From: Klebsormidium nitens
Taxonomy: Eukaryota > Streptophyta > Klebsormidiophyceae > Klebsormidiales > Klebsormidiaceae
Assembly (NCBI GenBank): GCA_000708835.1
Contig: DF237278.1
Coordinates: 37,291 to 101,290, forward strand
Direction of reading: 5' to 3'
DNA length: 64,000 nt
The notes beneath the pieces are model-generated. The model saw nothing but the letters and a program-made list of their open reading frames with translations. It ran no database searches and had not been told where the DNA came from. Numbering within the stretch: the first letter of the stretch is position 1; every line of letters begins with the position of its first letter. Of the stretch, positions 1-12,889 are shown piece by piece. The position numbers and the translations under genes are program-made.

Positions 1-382
1 CCGCGCCAATGGTCAGATAGGAATGGTTGACCCAAAGCTGAGTTGCAGTGTATAATGTGTGCTGTCAAAGGATCGGTATGCGCTTCTTGTTCGGTTTTGA
101 GTGCCTCTGACCTTTCTGCTTTAGCTGTCATAGCTTTTGGAGAGTAACAGAACAACCAGACTGACATTTGTCCAGAAGCTGCATATGCATAGTTAGCCCC
201 AGATTCTCCCAAACGCTTGCATTCTCGGTCCAAACTAGGTTGATGAAAGCAACAGCTGGCAATGCTGTCGTAATCCAAGCAAGCTGCTTTTCAAGACCCG
301 CTACCTGCCTGTGGGACCACAGCTTCAAGAGCTTTGACCACAACAAGCTGTCCAATGATTCTATCTAAGGATGAGTCCAGAA

Positions 383-420
383 CCAGGGTACTGGTTCTGT
401 GTCTAGAACCAGTACCCTTG
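383..420. repeat. Inverted repeat, 16-bp arms
   Basis: The left arm CCAGGGTACTGGTTCT (383-398) and right arm (405-420) are reverse complements with one mismatch across a 6-nt loop. The hairpin lies about 120 bp before the terminal exon at 544 and has no assigned role. Confidence 0.6.
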
Positions 421-543
421 AAAAGGTACCAGGACGCCCACCTTGTTGAAACCAACATGTAATGCCCACTTTCTTCAAACCCACATTTGACACCCACTCT
501 CTTCAAGCCAACAAACTTAACCCCAATTCGTAACCCCTGTGCA

Positions 544-826
544 GGCGGACAGAACCCTGACCGACGACGGCTCCCAGCTCTTCGGCAACAGGTGCCTCAC
601 CCAAGCGCAGTCAAACACATTCGGCAAGAACCTGCTCATGGTGCGCAACATCGCCAAGGCCGTCAACGATCTCAACGCCATCAACGGACTGAACATCAAC
701 ATTCTGAACATCCGGACTCTTGGAAACTCCCTCATCCAAGCGCTCCAAACGTTCGCTTCCCAGTCAGTCGCAATCGGCGCAGACCTCACCAAGACGGCCA
801 AGGCCCTCAGCGGGTGCTCTGCTTGA
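544..826 (+). CDS. Terminal exon of an unrecognised protein (partial)
   Basis: An open frame follows a good acceptor (CCCCTGTGCAG, ending at 543) and runs to TGA at 824-826, giving 93 residues starting ADRTLTDDGSQLFGNRC and ending KALSGCSA. The middle is rich in Asn, Leu and Ile (NDLNAINGLNINILNIRTLG) and looks alpha-helical or amphipathic. There are two Cys, one near each end. I do not recognise a family. No convincing upstream exon is visible in bases 1-543, so the rest of the gene is probably outside the window. The exon is supported by its acceptor, its length and protein-like composition only, so it could still be a chance frame. Confidence 0.35.
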
Positions 827-2816
827 GGTGAGGCACTTCGTTCTGTTAACCAGGTCCGGTTAAGCTGCCTGTAAAAATCTCCGTCTGGTAAGAGTGAGAA
901 AATTAGGTTTTCTGATTGGACTACCTTGAACCGAAGTAGCAAGGGATCTCCTATCAATTCAGCACCTGATTCAGCCGTCGAGTCGGTGTCGTCAAGGTCT
1001 GACCGATCTAGCTGCCATCGTTCTTCTCCACTAGTATTGGCTGCGTGCTTCGTGCTTGCAGTTTTGATTGTTCAGCTCCAGCCCCTTTAGAGTTGCTCTT
1101 TCTAGGGAGTCTCGTCAGGAAGTCTGTGCCGCGCCGGAGGTCCCTATGTGTGCATCCGATCAAACCGTCTGCACAGGCTCTCAAAAGGGTTTGTCAGAGG
1201 CGCTTTCCAATCAAGTTCGACCACGCTTTCGTCAATCATTCGACGGTCAAGGGCTCGTCCCAATCTTGTGCGTGCTCGTATTTGACCAAAATCTTATGCT
1301 TTCTGCAGACCCACACGGCCGGGCTCCCAGTTCAATCCGCCACAGACGACGTGTGATGTAGTAGGAATCTCCTCGATTCCCGAACAACGTGGCGGCTGCC
1401 AGGACAGCCGGAGACTCTAGCTTTAAGAACGTTTGGAAAAGATGGGAGAAATAATAGCTTAAGTATCGGATTGTTGTATGATAGTAGGTCGTGTTCTGGG
1501 GTCAGCTATATTCAACTGTCACAATGCATAAGCTGCCCCAATAAAGGCGTGTTTGGTACCAAATGGTCTTCAATACAGCCAAGAGGATTTTGTCCAAACG
1601 ACACTACCTAGGATTAGCTTCTGTAAGCAAAGGATGAATGATTGTTGTGAGCTCCCCCTGGCGGCGGAGCGGTTTTGTCGAACTGGTAGGAGTAATAGAA
1701 CGTCTGAGTTGTTGACTAGCTGGCCGGTAATCACACCTATAATGATTTCTGGAAGCTTGGACCCCGAAGACGTTTATAACTTCGAACATTTATCGGAATA
1801 TTGAACCCATCTGCAGATTCCGTCGGGAATCAGACTTCACAGCCAATCAAAGATCATCTACTCTTGTCGGCCTTGTCATGTATACTGTTCCACGTACACT
1901 TTCCAAGCTGCATCTTTGCAGGGTGCCCTTTTCCATACGCACGTTGACTTAATTGGCCCACGCTCTGTGTGAAACAAAAGGTACTGTTCGAAAGTCGGCA
2001 CAAAGTTCGTGTTGGTCTCCAAGTTGTCTTTATCTCTGCCTGCATGGTCTTTCAATCACTTCGCGAGCATCCGTTTCATGTCGTCCTGGCCGTCGGACTC
2101 GTTACACGCTACCAAATTCGACTTCGCTGACTTTCAACAAAAGATGCTGCTCAGAATGAAGATATCCCCGAAAGTTGCTTAAAGGAATTGTGAAATTGCG
2201 GCCCTCGCGACACAGTGTCACGAATATAATGCTACGACGATATGGGCGAGACGGCCGTATGATGCAGTCCTTCCCGTATTCTTCAAATCCAAATTGTCAA
2301 TAACCGCATCATGTTTCCAATGACAAGGCCTTTCCAGCTTCGAACAAAATTGCTCTGATCAGGACAGACATTAAAGTGACAGATACTTTCTGTATGCACA
2401 CCGCGGGTTGCTCGAGCGAGCATTGTGACAAATGCAGATTCGGGGCATTGACACCCGTTCATGCAGTCCGACATCCAGAAGGCCAATCGGCGTCGGAAGA
2501 ACTACTTCCCGGCTACAAAGAAAGGCAATCAAACAGTGGCAGAAGCACCGAAAGGCGCTGAGAAAATGCAGAAGTGGGCGATCCTTCGAAGATTTGTACA
2601 CCTTTAGTAGTGTCACTACAAACGTACTAGGATCGGAAAGGAAAACACTTCAGCTGCGCAACGAAAGGTGCGCGTTTGCTCCACAGTGTGGCTCGTTGCT
2701 GCTGAGGCTTAACCGGTTGAGAAACGAACATATTCGATTCGTACATTCATATTCACCTGAAAGCACTTAATGAACGACCACGGTCGCGCGCGGCCCGGCC
2801 CGGCCCACTGCGAGAA

Positions 2817-3090
2817 ACCTTCTGTCCGAACCAGGTCCGAACCGGATCCGAACTGAATTTGCGGTCCGGATCAGGTTTGGACAGGTTCGGATCCAGTTCA
2901 GACACGTTTCAGACTGGTGCTACAAGACGGACATGAGAGTTCGGATCCGATTCGGACCAGGTGTTTGAATTAGGTTTGGACTCCTTTGGACCAGGATTTC
3001 TGTCCGGATTAGACACTTTCAGACGTAATCCGGACACCTCCAAAATGTTACATTCTGTCCGAAACGCAATCCGAGAGGGTTTCCAAGCGC
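2817..3090. repeat. Degenerate TCCGGA/TTCGGA repeat block
   Basis: Dense recurrence of short words such as GGTTCGGATCC, GGTCCGGATCAGG, TTCGGACCAGG and TTTGGACAGG in both orientations. A second block with the same vocabulary lies at 23252-23410, so this is a dispersed family. No ends, inverted repeats or target-site duplication could be fixed. Confidence 0.6.
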
Positions 3091-3600
3091 GTCCGGTGCT
3101 GATCTGAATCCAATCAAAGTCTACGACACTTGCTGAGGATGAAGTCCAGCGTTCGTTCTTTGCAAAGCTAGTCCGACACTGCAACGGATCTACCTTCGTC
3201 TGAGTAGTGCTTGCTAGAGCTATGTCCCAGACGTTCTGTCAAATAACTTGATCCGTTGCTCATTTGCGTTCCCGCCCCTTTCGTTTTCCAATCCGACTCT
3301 TCTTGTCACTGTTCCCTACAGCATTGGCCTCCGCTTCAGAGCCCCCATCGCCCTTAAGACCAACTTGAGGACCCCACTCGCTTTCCTTGCCCGGCGGGCT
3401 CATGGCGCGCGTGGTCGGAAGCGATCTCCTCGTGGAAGACACGTGGCCGCGATATCCATTTGTAAGCAGAGAACTTTGCAATTGCTCGCCTGTGGCTCGC
3501 TTTCAGTTTTCGACTGATCTAACATACTGTTCCCTTGATACACAAACGGTCGTGCTGCGTCTTCAGACGCTTACTGGCAGCAACTGACAGAATCCGTTAG

Positions 3601-3630
3601 GAGGCATGTGGGAGGCATGTGGGAGGCATA
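3601..3630. repeat. 11-bp tandem repeat, about 2.7 copies
   Basis: Unit GAGGCATGTGG repeated at 3601, 3612 and 3623, the last copy incomplete. Confidence 0.6.
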
Positions 3631-6600
3631 CCGCCTTAGTCACCCAAAAGATCACCCTTCCGATTTCTGGATTCTGTACCCCTGAGCCCAACTAGATCGA
3701 GCGCCTTCGCCGAAACGTGATAGTGGGCAGAAAGGCAGAATCTTGGGGAATTCCCTTACAATGCAAGCGCGCGCAGTCTTGATCTCTGGAACGAGCCAAG
3801 CTGAGCCTTAGCCTGGCGTTTCTACCGGCCGCTTTTCCTAACAGTCTCGTCAGCGTAAAGTCAGCAAATTTTGATCCCAGAACACGCCAAGCTCGATTGA
3901 AGGGTGGTGCGCATCTTCTCAGAGTTACGCCAGAGCTCAATTTGCCGAAACTGTGGCTTTGGAGCACTCGAGCTTCTACTGCGTCCTATTTCAAATTCTG
4001 CGAACTCAGCAGTTGCACTACTTATGGGCACCGCGTCACCCCCGCGTCAATGATACATAAAAGCGCGCCGGCTGATGCACTTATCATTCCGGTCCGCCCA
4101 GGAGTCTGCGACTCTGCTTCCCGTCAAAAGTATTTCCGAACTAGTGTATCAAAGTCGATCCAATAATCCTGCCAGGTTTATCAGGCTTGACTGGGATTGA
4201 TGCAATAGTGCTGAGCTGGCAGACGCCCTGCCGTTAGGCACCCAATCAGGTAATGAGAGATTCTGCTCTAGGGGCCAGCCAGGACTTCCATACATGGATC
4301 GGGATGCTGAACTTGCTTACAGTGCAAAGTTTAAGCGCTGAGCTTTGTTCCGCACAAGACACGGGGTTTGTTACTGGGGTAAATTTACACTGAGGACAGC
4401 TAGGTCGTCCAAGAGGGTGCTCAGGTGATCTTCAACCTACGGAGCAGAGGGCCAGTAATCCGTGGGCTCTTTTGGGTTCATGTACAAACCCAATCCAGAG
4501 GTCACGCTGCCGCACACGGACCCAATCCAACACCCTAACTGACTCCACCCGTCAAGTTCCTGTTCAGTGCCCGGCTTAGAGTTTCGCTGTGTGATGTAAT
4601 CTAAGTTGGCAGGTTTCGGCTGGAAGAACCCAAGAGAAAAGTCCAGAAATCAGATCAATTGAACAGTGGGCGCCGGCGCTTCATCAGTGGTTTCGTGAGA
4701 CGCAAACCGAGGGAAACCTGGCCAGCAACTGGGGAACCGCATGCCCGAATAGAGGACAGAACACGAGAACAGAAGCTCGTCGGGTTTGCTAGAGCCTCAG
4801 TCTTCTCTTGAAACATGCTCTTAATTGACGGCGTCAAGCCCACCAACATTAATGGCTGCTCGCATGCGGTGCCCTTCTAGATCGCTGACAACGCTGGATT
4901 GATTAATCCCAGAAAGGGTGCGTTGATCCTTTCAGGACAGACATGAAGGGCGATCGTACGTCACGAACGATCGGCAATCCAAAAACAGTTCTCTGCTTCT
5001 TGCGCCAGGCCTTCCAGCTCCGGGGTAAAAGTTGCCAGATCTCAATTCAAGCTCTTCGACAACGAGTCTCGCACGCGCGCGCACCATTCATACCGCGAAG
5101 AACCTTTTTGCCTCGCAGGTGCCGCTGAAAGTTAATGCCCGTATACGGGTGTCACGATCAGGATGCCAGTCTGCAACTTCCACTCGGTGAGAAGACAAGA
5201 GACGGCCACCGGGCGCCGGGCCGGTTCTTGTATAACAACCGCCCACGTCTTCGACGGAACTACGGAACAGCGGAGCTTCCGCAAGATTACCGCGGGCTTC
5301 TGGGACTACAATCTGTTGCCGTCGTAAGCTCCAACAGAAACTGTTGAGAATTGTGCGTGGTGGGGGATTGCAAAAAGTCGTCACCAAAACAAGGCTCAAG
5401 TAAAGCTTCGAAGTGTCAGCATAGCGCTCAGTTGAGTTGCGTGGTGCTTCCGGCGCGTCAGGAGATCGAACGGACTGGGGCGGAGCCACGGAGCCACGTG
5501 AACCATGGTCTTGCACCTGTGCAGGTACGATTTTCCGCTGAATGAGCGCCTGGAAAACGGTAGGACGCCAGGGCAAGAAGCGCGAGACCCAGTCTTAGGT
5601 ACTGGTTGCTGAGCGCATTCACTATTTCTCTGATCCGGGCGGCCCATTGGCGGCCGCGCGGGCGCGGGCGCACGGCCGGGCCAGCTGAGGCGCGCGCGCT
5701 CCTGCCAGTATTCTACTCCATGACGGCACGCGAGCGCGCGGAAGGCAATTGATTACAGCCCCCATAAAGCGAGTTTTTCTATGTATTTCGAATCGTGGGC
5801 GATTTGCATCATCCGGGCCCCATGCGGGCTTGCCCGCAACTAAAACTGTGACGGTGATGATTTAGGCAAAGTTTCAGCTCGGATATGCCTGTGCATGCAC
5901 GGGGGCCGGGGGCTTCAACCAATCCAAGGACGTTCAACTCGAGCGCCCATTGTGGCGATGTAGAGATATGGGGCTCGTCTGCAGTGCCTGTGGCTGGAAA
6001 TTATGCACTGGGTTTTACGAGGACTGCATAAGGTGGAATTTCAAACGATTCGTCGCTGTGCCAGCATATTTTCCATGACGTTCACTTTGAGAATCGGTAA
6101 TCACCACCATCTTTATTTTTTGCAGAGAATCTCGGGCTTGCTTAAGTAGATGCTTTCGAAGTGCAATAGCTAGCGAGGTGGCACTCATCATCATTGTAAA
6201 TTCATGCCCGACCGCGTCTGTCCGCATCATCTCGAAGCGAAAGTGAAAGTATCCGGCGAGTCAAAGCTAGTGTAGTGGCACCTTTATGAAGTTCCCAGGC
6301 AAACACATTGAGAATGTTCCTGACAAGTGAATGCGGACTTTGGGGCCGGTATTCTAATGCAAACATCAAGCATGCAATCTCGATGATTGTGGGTAATGAA
6401 GAATGGGTCGATGTAAGCGTGGTCAGTCTCGAACACGTTCCAGAGATAAAGGTTTGTATATTGTTGTCAATTGCAACAAAACGTTGAACACTGTTGAGTT
6501 GAGGCTACAGCTCGGTAGGAAAGCTGCCCGCTTCCTTCGTAAGGCGCGCACAATTTGGCGCAGGTCCTACTAGTGCTTGTTCCAGTGTTTGGCTAGGATA

Positions 6601-6893
6601 CAGAAACTTTCTAGGCTTCACATCGACAACTAGGACGACAAAACTCGTAACCAAATATCGGCGTGTGCCGGTTAATCAATACGCGCGAAGCAAAGCGCAG
6701 AGCCTTTCCATGGCCGCCATCCAGTCCCGGCCGCCCCACCCGAACCCTCCCACCGTTTCTAAATAGGGCACTCGTTATTTGCATGTGCTCGTATACCCGC
6801 CGCTCGACCTCCTACATGAAGCTGATCTCGATATATCTAGTGGAGCTCGAATAGGACTGAACCAGTAATTACCAACCGGTCACTTTTGAGGGG

Positions 6894-9800
6894 TCATTTC
6901 CGGGCGATTAATGGCGACCGGTTGGTGCACAGTTCGTGGTCGTGGCAGCCCTGCATCTGCCAGGCCCAGCGCATGTTGGCGATATTCTCCGAGAAGATGG
7001 ACCCGTGGCTGCTGATGAACACCGTCGATGACGCGCAGATGAACTTCTCGAGCAGCGCTTGCACCTGCGATCACGAGGGGAGCTTTTACTTCACTGAGTT
7101 GAGTGCTGCTTTTTACGCATTGGAAAATTTGGTCTATGAGCTTTCAGAACAACAGAGATTGTCGATGTTTTCTAAGAATTGGGGGAGATTTGTGTGTGGG
7201 ACTTCAGGAGAACGAACAGCTTCAAGGAGGCTTTGGCAGCGCTTCATAACTTGCGGCTGAAAAACAGAGTCGAGTCGAAGCCGGGCAAGCTTGTAGGTCT
7301 AAAAGATGTCGTTCAACTCCGATGCAGGAAATTGAGGCAGGCTGAATAAAGATCCAGTATTTGCAACTCCAGAACGGAAAGCAACGAAATCCAGGCGCAA
7401 AAACGCAGTCAATGGAAGCAGGTTAGACGTGAAACTAGAGGCTGAGTTCGTGATCCGCCAACAAACTGCTGCGAATCAAGAAGTGGGCCTCTACTATTAC
7501 AGATCGCGAAACGGCCAGTCCTTGGCCCAACGATACGGTTTGCCCCACGAAACTGGTCAATGAACTGTTCAGCAAATCGTGATGAAGGTGGACCCCCGCT
7601 GCAAACCCGCTCCCAAACCCACCTGGTTAGTGGTCGGTAAGGACTTGGCCCAGCGGTACTGGCCCCAATCGTCCATCCCCGGGAGGCGCACCGTCTGGAT
7701 GCCAGCCATCGCCAGGAGTGACGTCAGCTGCTCCATCTCGGAACTGGGCGCGTTGGTCGCCATGAAAAGGGTGCGGATGCCACTACCGCGCAGCCCCGCG
7801 ATGAGGCACTCGGCGACCTGGGGGATCGGGATGGTGACGTAGCGCTCGTCGGGGGAGGTGTTGATGCGTGTGCTGGGGGAAAGGAAGAAAACAACTTTGA
7901 GAAACTTTCATGAGCTGTTTGGAAATCCAGCAAAGGAAAGTGACTTGGCGAGTTGAAGATGCGCGGGGTGCAGGTGTGGAGGAAAAGAAAGCTGAGCGAC
8001 ACTGTGAGACGACCATTTAGAGAAAAGAGCAGAGGCGCGGGTCGGAGTGCTTTTGATGGAAACAAAGGGGTTGCTTGATCGTATTCTTGCAGAGTTCTTG
8101 ATAGAAAGCAACCAGGCTCTAGCGCCACGTGCCTTGGGAGAAGTGGGAGGTGGTTATCCGTCTCATCTCGCTTATGCCTGATTTGGACAATGTGAAGAAT
8201 GTTCGCAAATTAGTATAAATTTCCCTGCTGCCAGGCCACTTTCGCTTGGTCTTTCCTTCAAAATTGGGTCCTCGGAGCGTATCAGGGAGCAAAGACTGAA
8301 GGCAGGAGAACGCAACTAGACTCATGCAGAAACAACAAAAGCTGGCTTCAGGATTGAGGACCTCCAATGAAACTAGAGGCAAGCCGAATTTTAGAATTGA
8401 AGTACCAAGGACGTTTTGGCTCCTCACAATTTGCTCTGGTCCCCCGTGAGTTTGACGTAGTCCAGGAAATCCCCCCTGCGGAGGTGGACTGCCGCATATT
8501 CGCTCCCCAGCGCTGATAGGATATACTTCTTGGCGGCCAAGCGGATGGTCCCGCTGGGTTGCAGGACCTCGTTCACCAGATTGCACTTGACGCTGGGGTT
8601 GTATTGCCAGAGAGTGCTAAGGTGGGTTGCTTCTGACACCTGTCAAGAAAAGTACGGTCGTTGTGACACCTGTCAAAGAAGTCCATCGGATGTGGAGTGG
8701 GGTTGAAGTCCTCAAAGCTTGCGGCGTACCGCACAGCTTTCTTCATTGTTTAAGGCTTTTGAGAAAAGCCCTCCAGTGAGTGAGCCAACGAGATCCTAGT
8801 CAGGTGTATGGGCTCAGACAGCTGGTTGACACGCGGGAAGAAACGATTTGGTCAAGTTGCCCGGAAAGAGGAGGCAAAGATCAGAACAAGATGCCTGCCG
8901 CCAACTGGGGCAGCTGTTATGGAAGCGCCAGAAGAGATTTCTGTGCATTTGTTGGTGCCGCTTAGGAACCTTGATAGAGAAACTGGCGATATAGTAAACA
9001 GCACTGGCACAATTGGATCAAAAAACTGACAAGACTCAGCGGATCTTATTTGAAATAACGGGAGTTTCTGGTCAAGTTTGGTTTTTTTTGGCTTGACAAG
9101 AAGTTGCTCAGGTAGGCAGAAGCCAGAGAGGGCTTATAGGACAATCGATGCATGCACCTCTGGAAAGCTATGCTCGGCCGATTTCACATGTAAGGGAGAT
9201 GGGTAGCATGGGGTGCGACCGCATTAGAGCATCGCTGGAAACAAGGGTTATCCTTACCAGTGACACTCAAGATCATGGCTGTCGACCAAAATGCTCTACA
9301 CTTGATAAAGATCTTCCAAACCAGTACCACATCACCATACACGATAAATATTTCCAATGCCCAAAGGATGAAAGACCCAACAGCGCAAACTTCTTGCTCC
9401 GTAGGAAACTGCATCCTTAACATGTACCAAAGAGGCAAGCGAGAAAGCTTCATTGTCTGCAGCGTTGCCACGCAGCTCAACAGCTTTATGCAAAGCAGGC
9501 TAGCGCATTGACACTAGCTTGCAAGAACCAGTCGCAACATGTCTTGGAGAGCATGTGTTCAAACACTTAGGGAGGCTCATCTGCTCAGCGTCAGCTGCTT
9601 CTTGCATCAAAACTGCTTCAAACAGAGATGGAAGCCGTTCAAATGAGCCCTTCTGCACACTCACCCACAGGACGTCCGCAGAGAAGTTGAGCGCAGTCTG
9701 GACGTCTGTGACGTCACTCCCCAGCACGTCGATCGCACCAAACTCTGCATGCAGCATATCCTTTCCCAGCTGCATTCCCCCCACACACCGCTGCTTCTCG

Positions 9801-10527
9801 TCAATGTGGTACACACACAAACCCTGGACCGTTAACCCTTGGTTAACCTGCTGGAAGTCTGCCCACGACAAGCTCTGCGCTTCCCCCGTGCAATAGTTGG
9901 CCAGCCTCAAATCCAACACGTCGGCGGGGTCTAGATCCACCTGCACATTGTCCCCCCCGCTGCTCTCCTCCAGCTGCGTCCACGGCGCAATGACGAGCGT
10001 TCTCTTGAGCGCGACCGCAAGGTTCATGCTCTTTTGAAGACACACCATCCGGTTTGAGAACCCCCCAATGTGGCACCCCGCAATCAGGTACTTGTTCTCC
10101 GCAGCTTCCCAGGGGACGTTCCCCTCCAACATTCCCAGCTTCCTCTGCTGACAGGGGGCCCCCTCCTCCCAACTGATGAGCGATGCAGTCCCGGCTTGGG
10201 AAAGCGGGGCCCCCGCGGGACTCGCCGCCCGTTTCAGGTCCCGCATCTCCTGCCGCAGCGAGACGACCGTCTCGTTCAGCGCATCCTTCAGCTCCTGGAC
10301 CCCCCCCCCGGAAGTGGGGGCCCTGCTTGGAAAGCTGTCCTCGGCGCGCTCGANNNNNNNNNNNNNNNNNNNNCGTACCAGCATCGTGAGGACCCAGCAC
10401 GAAGACCGATGGAAAGGTCGCGCACGCTGAACGGCAGGCGGAACCCTGTTGTCTGCATGGCCTGGTGTTGGTGCGAGTACGGACTGCCCCCCTGTTTTTG
10501 GGCGCTTGCTCGGGGCGGCGAGTGCAT
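6894..10527 (-). CDS. O-fucosyltransferase-like glycosyltransferase
   Basis: Predicted to move fucose from GDP-fucose to a glycan or protein in the secretory pathway. Exons (transcript order): a first exon crossing the N gap and ending near 9500-9515, then 8639-8428, 7872-7623 and 7064-6894 (TGA). The last three join with matching phases (2/1, then 0). After the gap come a coiled-coil stem (VQELKDALNETVVSLRQEM) and the N-terminal GT motif YLIAGCHIGGFSNRMVCLQ, which resembles the PF10250 GGxxNR loop. The third block has EYAAVHLRRGDF, the nucleotide-sugar-binding HxRRGD signature. The last exon has VFISSHGSIFSENIANMR, matching the usual C-terminal segment. The start is uncertain: ATG at 10527 lies in one frame, while a hydrophobic run (CWVLTMLV) just before the gap lies in another, and the true gap length decides. 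The first donor is unresolved and a small exon may be missing between 9500 and 8640. Confidence 0.8.
8631..8680. repeat. 30-bp direct repeat of a splice acceptor
   Basis: TTCTGACACCTGTCAAGAAA (8631-8650) recurs as TTGTGACACCTGTCAAAGAA (8661-8680), an exact 30-bp period. On the minus strand this copies the acceptor TTGACAG and the exon start GTGTCA of the O-fucosyltransferase-like gene. It includes an AGGT proto-splice word. Confidence 0.7.
10354..10373. other. Assembly gap (20 N)
   Basis: Twenty unresolved bases fall inside the first coding exon of the O-fucosyltransferase-like gene, where the membrane anchor should be. Twenty may be a placeholder, so reading frame cannot be carried across it. 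Confidence 0.99.
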
Positions 10528-12889
10528 GCCTTTTGAGCTCAGGGACAGCTTTTCTCGCAGCAGACTTTCTGCCCTGCTGCTTTTTGTGGTGACTGTGGGA
10601 GAAGTGCAACCAGGGGAAAAGAGCTCTGATGCAGGGAGAGAGCTGCGCTGACTTGCGGGCGGCTGTTTGGAGCTCAGCTGAGGCTCTGAGCTGGAGGGAG
10701 GGCGACCACTCTAGTTTCTGGAGCAGGCTTGGTTCTTCCAGAGACGCACTGGAGCTCCAAGATTGCGGGGAAGATAAGGGCTGCTAGCATGTCGCACCTC
10801 AAAAACCAAGGGAGCTGAGTGGAGCTAATACAGACTGAGCTGAGAGACTAGGAAGTGCACGTGCTCAAGTGGCTGTCACTGCAAAGGGCTTTCTCTGCGG
10901 GCGAGCTACCTGGTTCTCTCTGCTTTCTTGTCAAAGTGCTCTAAGGTCGGCGAAGTCAGTACCAAACTGGGAAAGACGGAAAGATTCTGCTGGAGGACGG
11001 TAAGATTTGTCCTGTCCGTCCGATGGTCGTCATGGTCACTGACAGCTGTGCGGAGATAGCAGCCGACGCCCTACTTGGTACTGCTCCTCGCTGAGTCTTG
11101 TTCGCTTCCAAAGCTTTAGGGGACGCACCTTTCAGCTGTACTCCACCATTCACACTATGTAGCATCCGTCATTTAGTTGCAGCATGTACAGACTAGGTGT
11201 ACCGGTAGGTAGTATACGTACGGATGCTGCTTATTGTTATGTGACATCTTACCGTACATATTACCGCGTTTTTGCAGCTCTGTACACCTGTGCTGGTCGC
11301 TGCGCGAGCCTAGAGAGGTGAGCTAGGTAGTGAGGCTGCAGGCATCTTGACGTCAAGCGAGGAATGTCTGTACCTGTTCATTGTCAGGACTCTGTTCCTG
11401 TTTCTGCATAATGGCCTCCCAGGCTCTTTCAATGACATAGGTAATCGCTCCAGCAAGGTGGAACGTCGCTCTTGCTGCTGTCAGGTCAGTATGCCGTAGA
11501 CGTTGCGAGTGCGGGCACCTTCGAAGTTTGGCGCACTCTTGAGTAGGGTATTGCCAGTTTGCCTGTTCACATTGCACAGTGCGCAGTGCACACCCTATCT
11601 AAAGGGTGTACTGATGTGTGCTACGGAGACCCGATCGACCTCACAAGCCGAAGGTAGCTCGAGGGTCTTCAGTCGACAAGTGGCGAGCCGCCACGTGTAC
11701 AAGGGTTCTTGTTTGCAATAATTGCTTGTCGGTGTCTAGAGTACTGACGTCAAGAGCGCTCAAATCAAGCGAAAGTAAGTGCGCCGGTCTGCAGACGGTG
11801 TCGGTCTGTACACACAGTCGACAGCCAAAGTACTGAAATTTAGAGCGGAACTGCCTGCTAGGTACACTGAGACAAAGTTGAGTTCAAATGTACCCGATAG
11901 AGCGGCACCTGAAGGCCGACTCCGAGTCCCAGTTGAGAGGACTACGGTACCTAGCTAGGTACCGGCATACCGTAGCTGGTAACAGTCCAAGTGAAGTCAT
12001 AGCGGTCGGGTTGCGCAATGTGGAAGCCCTAGACCGATCCCGCTTGTGCAGTATGCTCCTCATGAGGATGGTCTGTACCGGTACTACCTAGATATTACCC
12101 ACCTAGATTTCCTGACGGTGTGCACATGCTTCCTGTTGGCTCACTGCTAGCTAGCTGCCAGTCGCAGCCACCTGATACAAAGTATCATACTTAGTATACT
12201 TACCTAGTATGAGGTGGGAAAGGCACCCTTCCCGTTTTCACCCCCTTGGCACCGCGAGCCACCTGTGCCTGTAAAGTGCCAGTATTAGGGGAAAGAAAGG
12301 GGGGGAATTTAAAGCCTTTTGAACGGTTTGGAACTCTGCGGTATAGGTACCCTAGCAGCCAGCAGAGACTGCCTCCCCACTAGCTACTCAGTAAAGCACG
12401 TTGCTTATCATCAGCCCTCTTAGCAGCTGTACAATCTAGAGCGACCCGTGCTTGACAAGCTGTGTACGTAAGCTGGCGTCAGCTGCCCATGACGCTACAA
12501 TATTTTGGCGCAGCCTCAGCGTATGTCAGCAATGGGGCGCTGTTCCTCGCACCAACGACAGTACCTACGTTCGCTCTCATCCACTTCGTCTTCGCCCACA
12601 GCTCAAGAAAAGAAAAAGATAGACTCCCAGCCACACTCTACAAGAACGCAGAGTCCGCAAGTGGAGGAAGAAGCAGGAAAGGAGGCCGCCCCCTACGTCG
12701 GATTGACTCTCCAGCTTCCCACTCGAGCTCCCCTCTGCGCTTCCTTCTTCTCAGCTAAGAGTACTGAGCTCCCCTTGCCAGCAGCTGGCCCCCTCCTTGT
12801 CAGCAACTACCCACTCCGTGTTAGCCACCCCCCTCCTTGTCAGCACCCTCGTACTAGACTTGTAGAAGGAAAGTCTGTAGGTAGGGAAG
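10528..12889. promoter_or_regulatory. Divergent intergenic region rich in GTAC palindromes
   Basis: This separates the starts of the O-fucosyltransferase-like (-) and Cys-rich (+) genes, so it must hold both promoters. From about 11180 to 12130 it is crowded with GTAC, CTAG and CCGG words, including ACGTAC, GGTACC, TGTACA and ACCGGT; by eye GTAC occurs about four times more often than expected. No TATA box or start site could be called with confidence. A pyrimidine-rich stretch near 12700-12850 precedes the ATG at 12890. Confidence 0.45.
11945..11964. repeat. Perfect 20-bp palindrome
   Basis: CGGTACCTAGCTAGGTACCG is its own reverse complement. It lies in the GTAC-rich block upstream of the secreted protein gene. 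Confidence 0.85.

Larger units (their letters stand above)
827..6893. other. Gene-free intergenic stretch
   Basis: About 6 kb in which I see no frame with convincing splice sites or family motifs. It holds a TCCGGA/TTCGGA-rich degenerate repeat block (2817-3090), a short 11-bp tandem repeat (3601-3630) and a very GC-rich patch near 5650-5740. The open frames here are short and compositionally random. Confidence 0.5.

Noticed and set aside
9184-9480. Possible extra exon of the O-fucosyltransferase-like gene (hydrophobic frame ALEIFIVYGDVVLVWK)
   Set aside because: Splice edges and phase do not fit cleanly and the sequence does not resemble the family's middle part; more likely intron.
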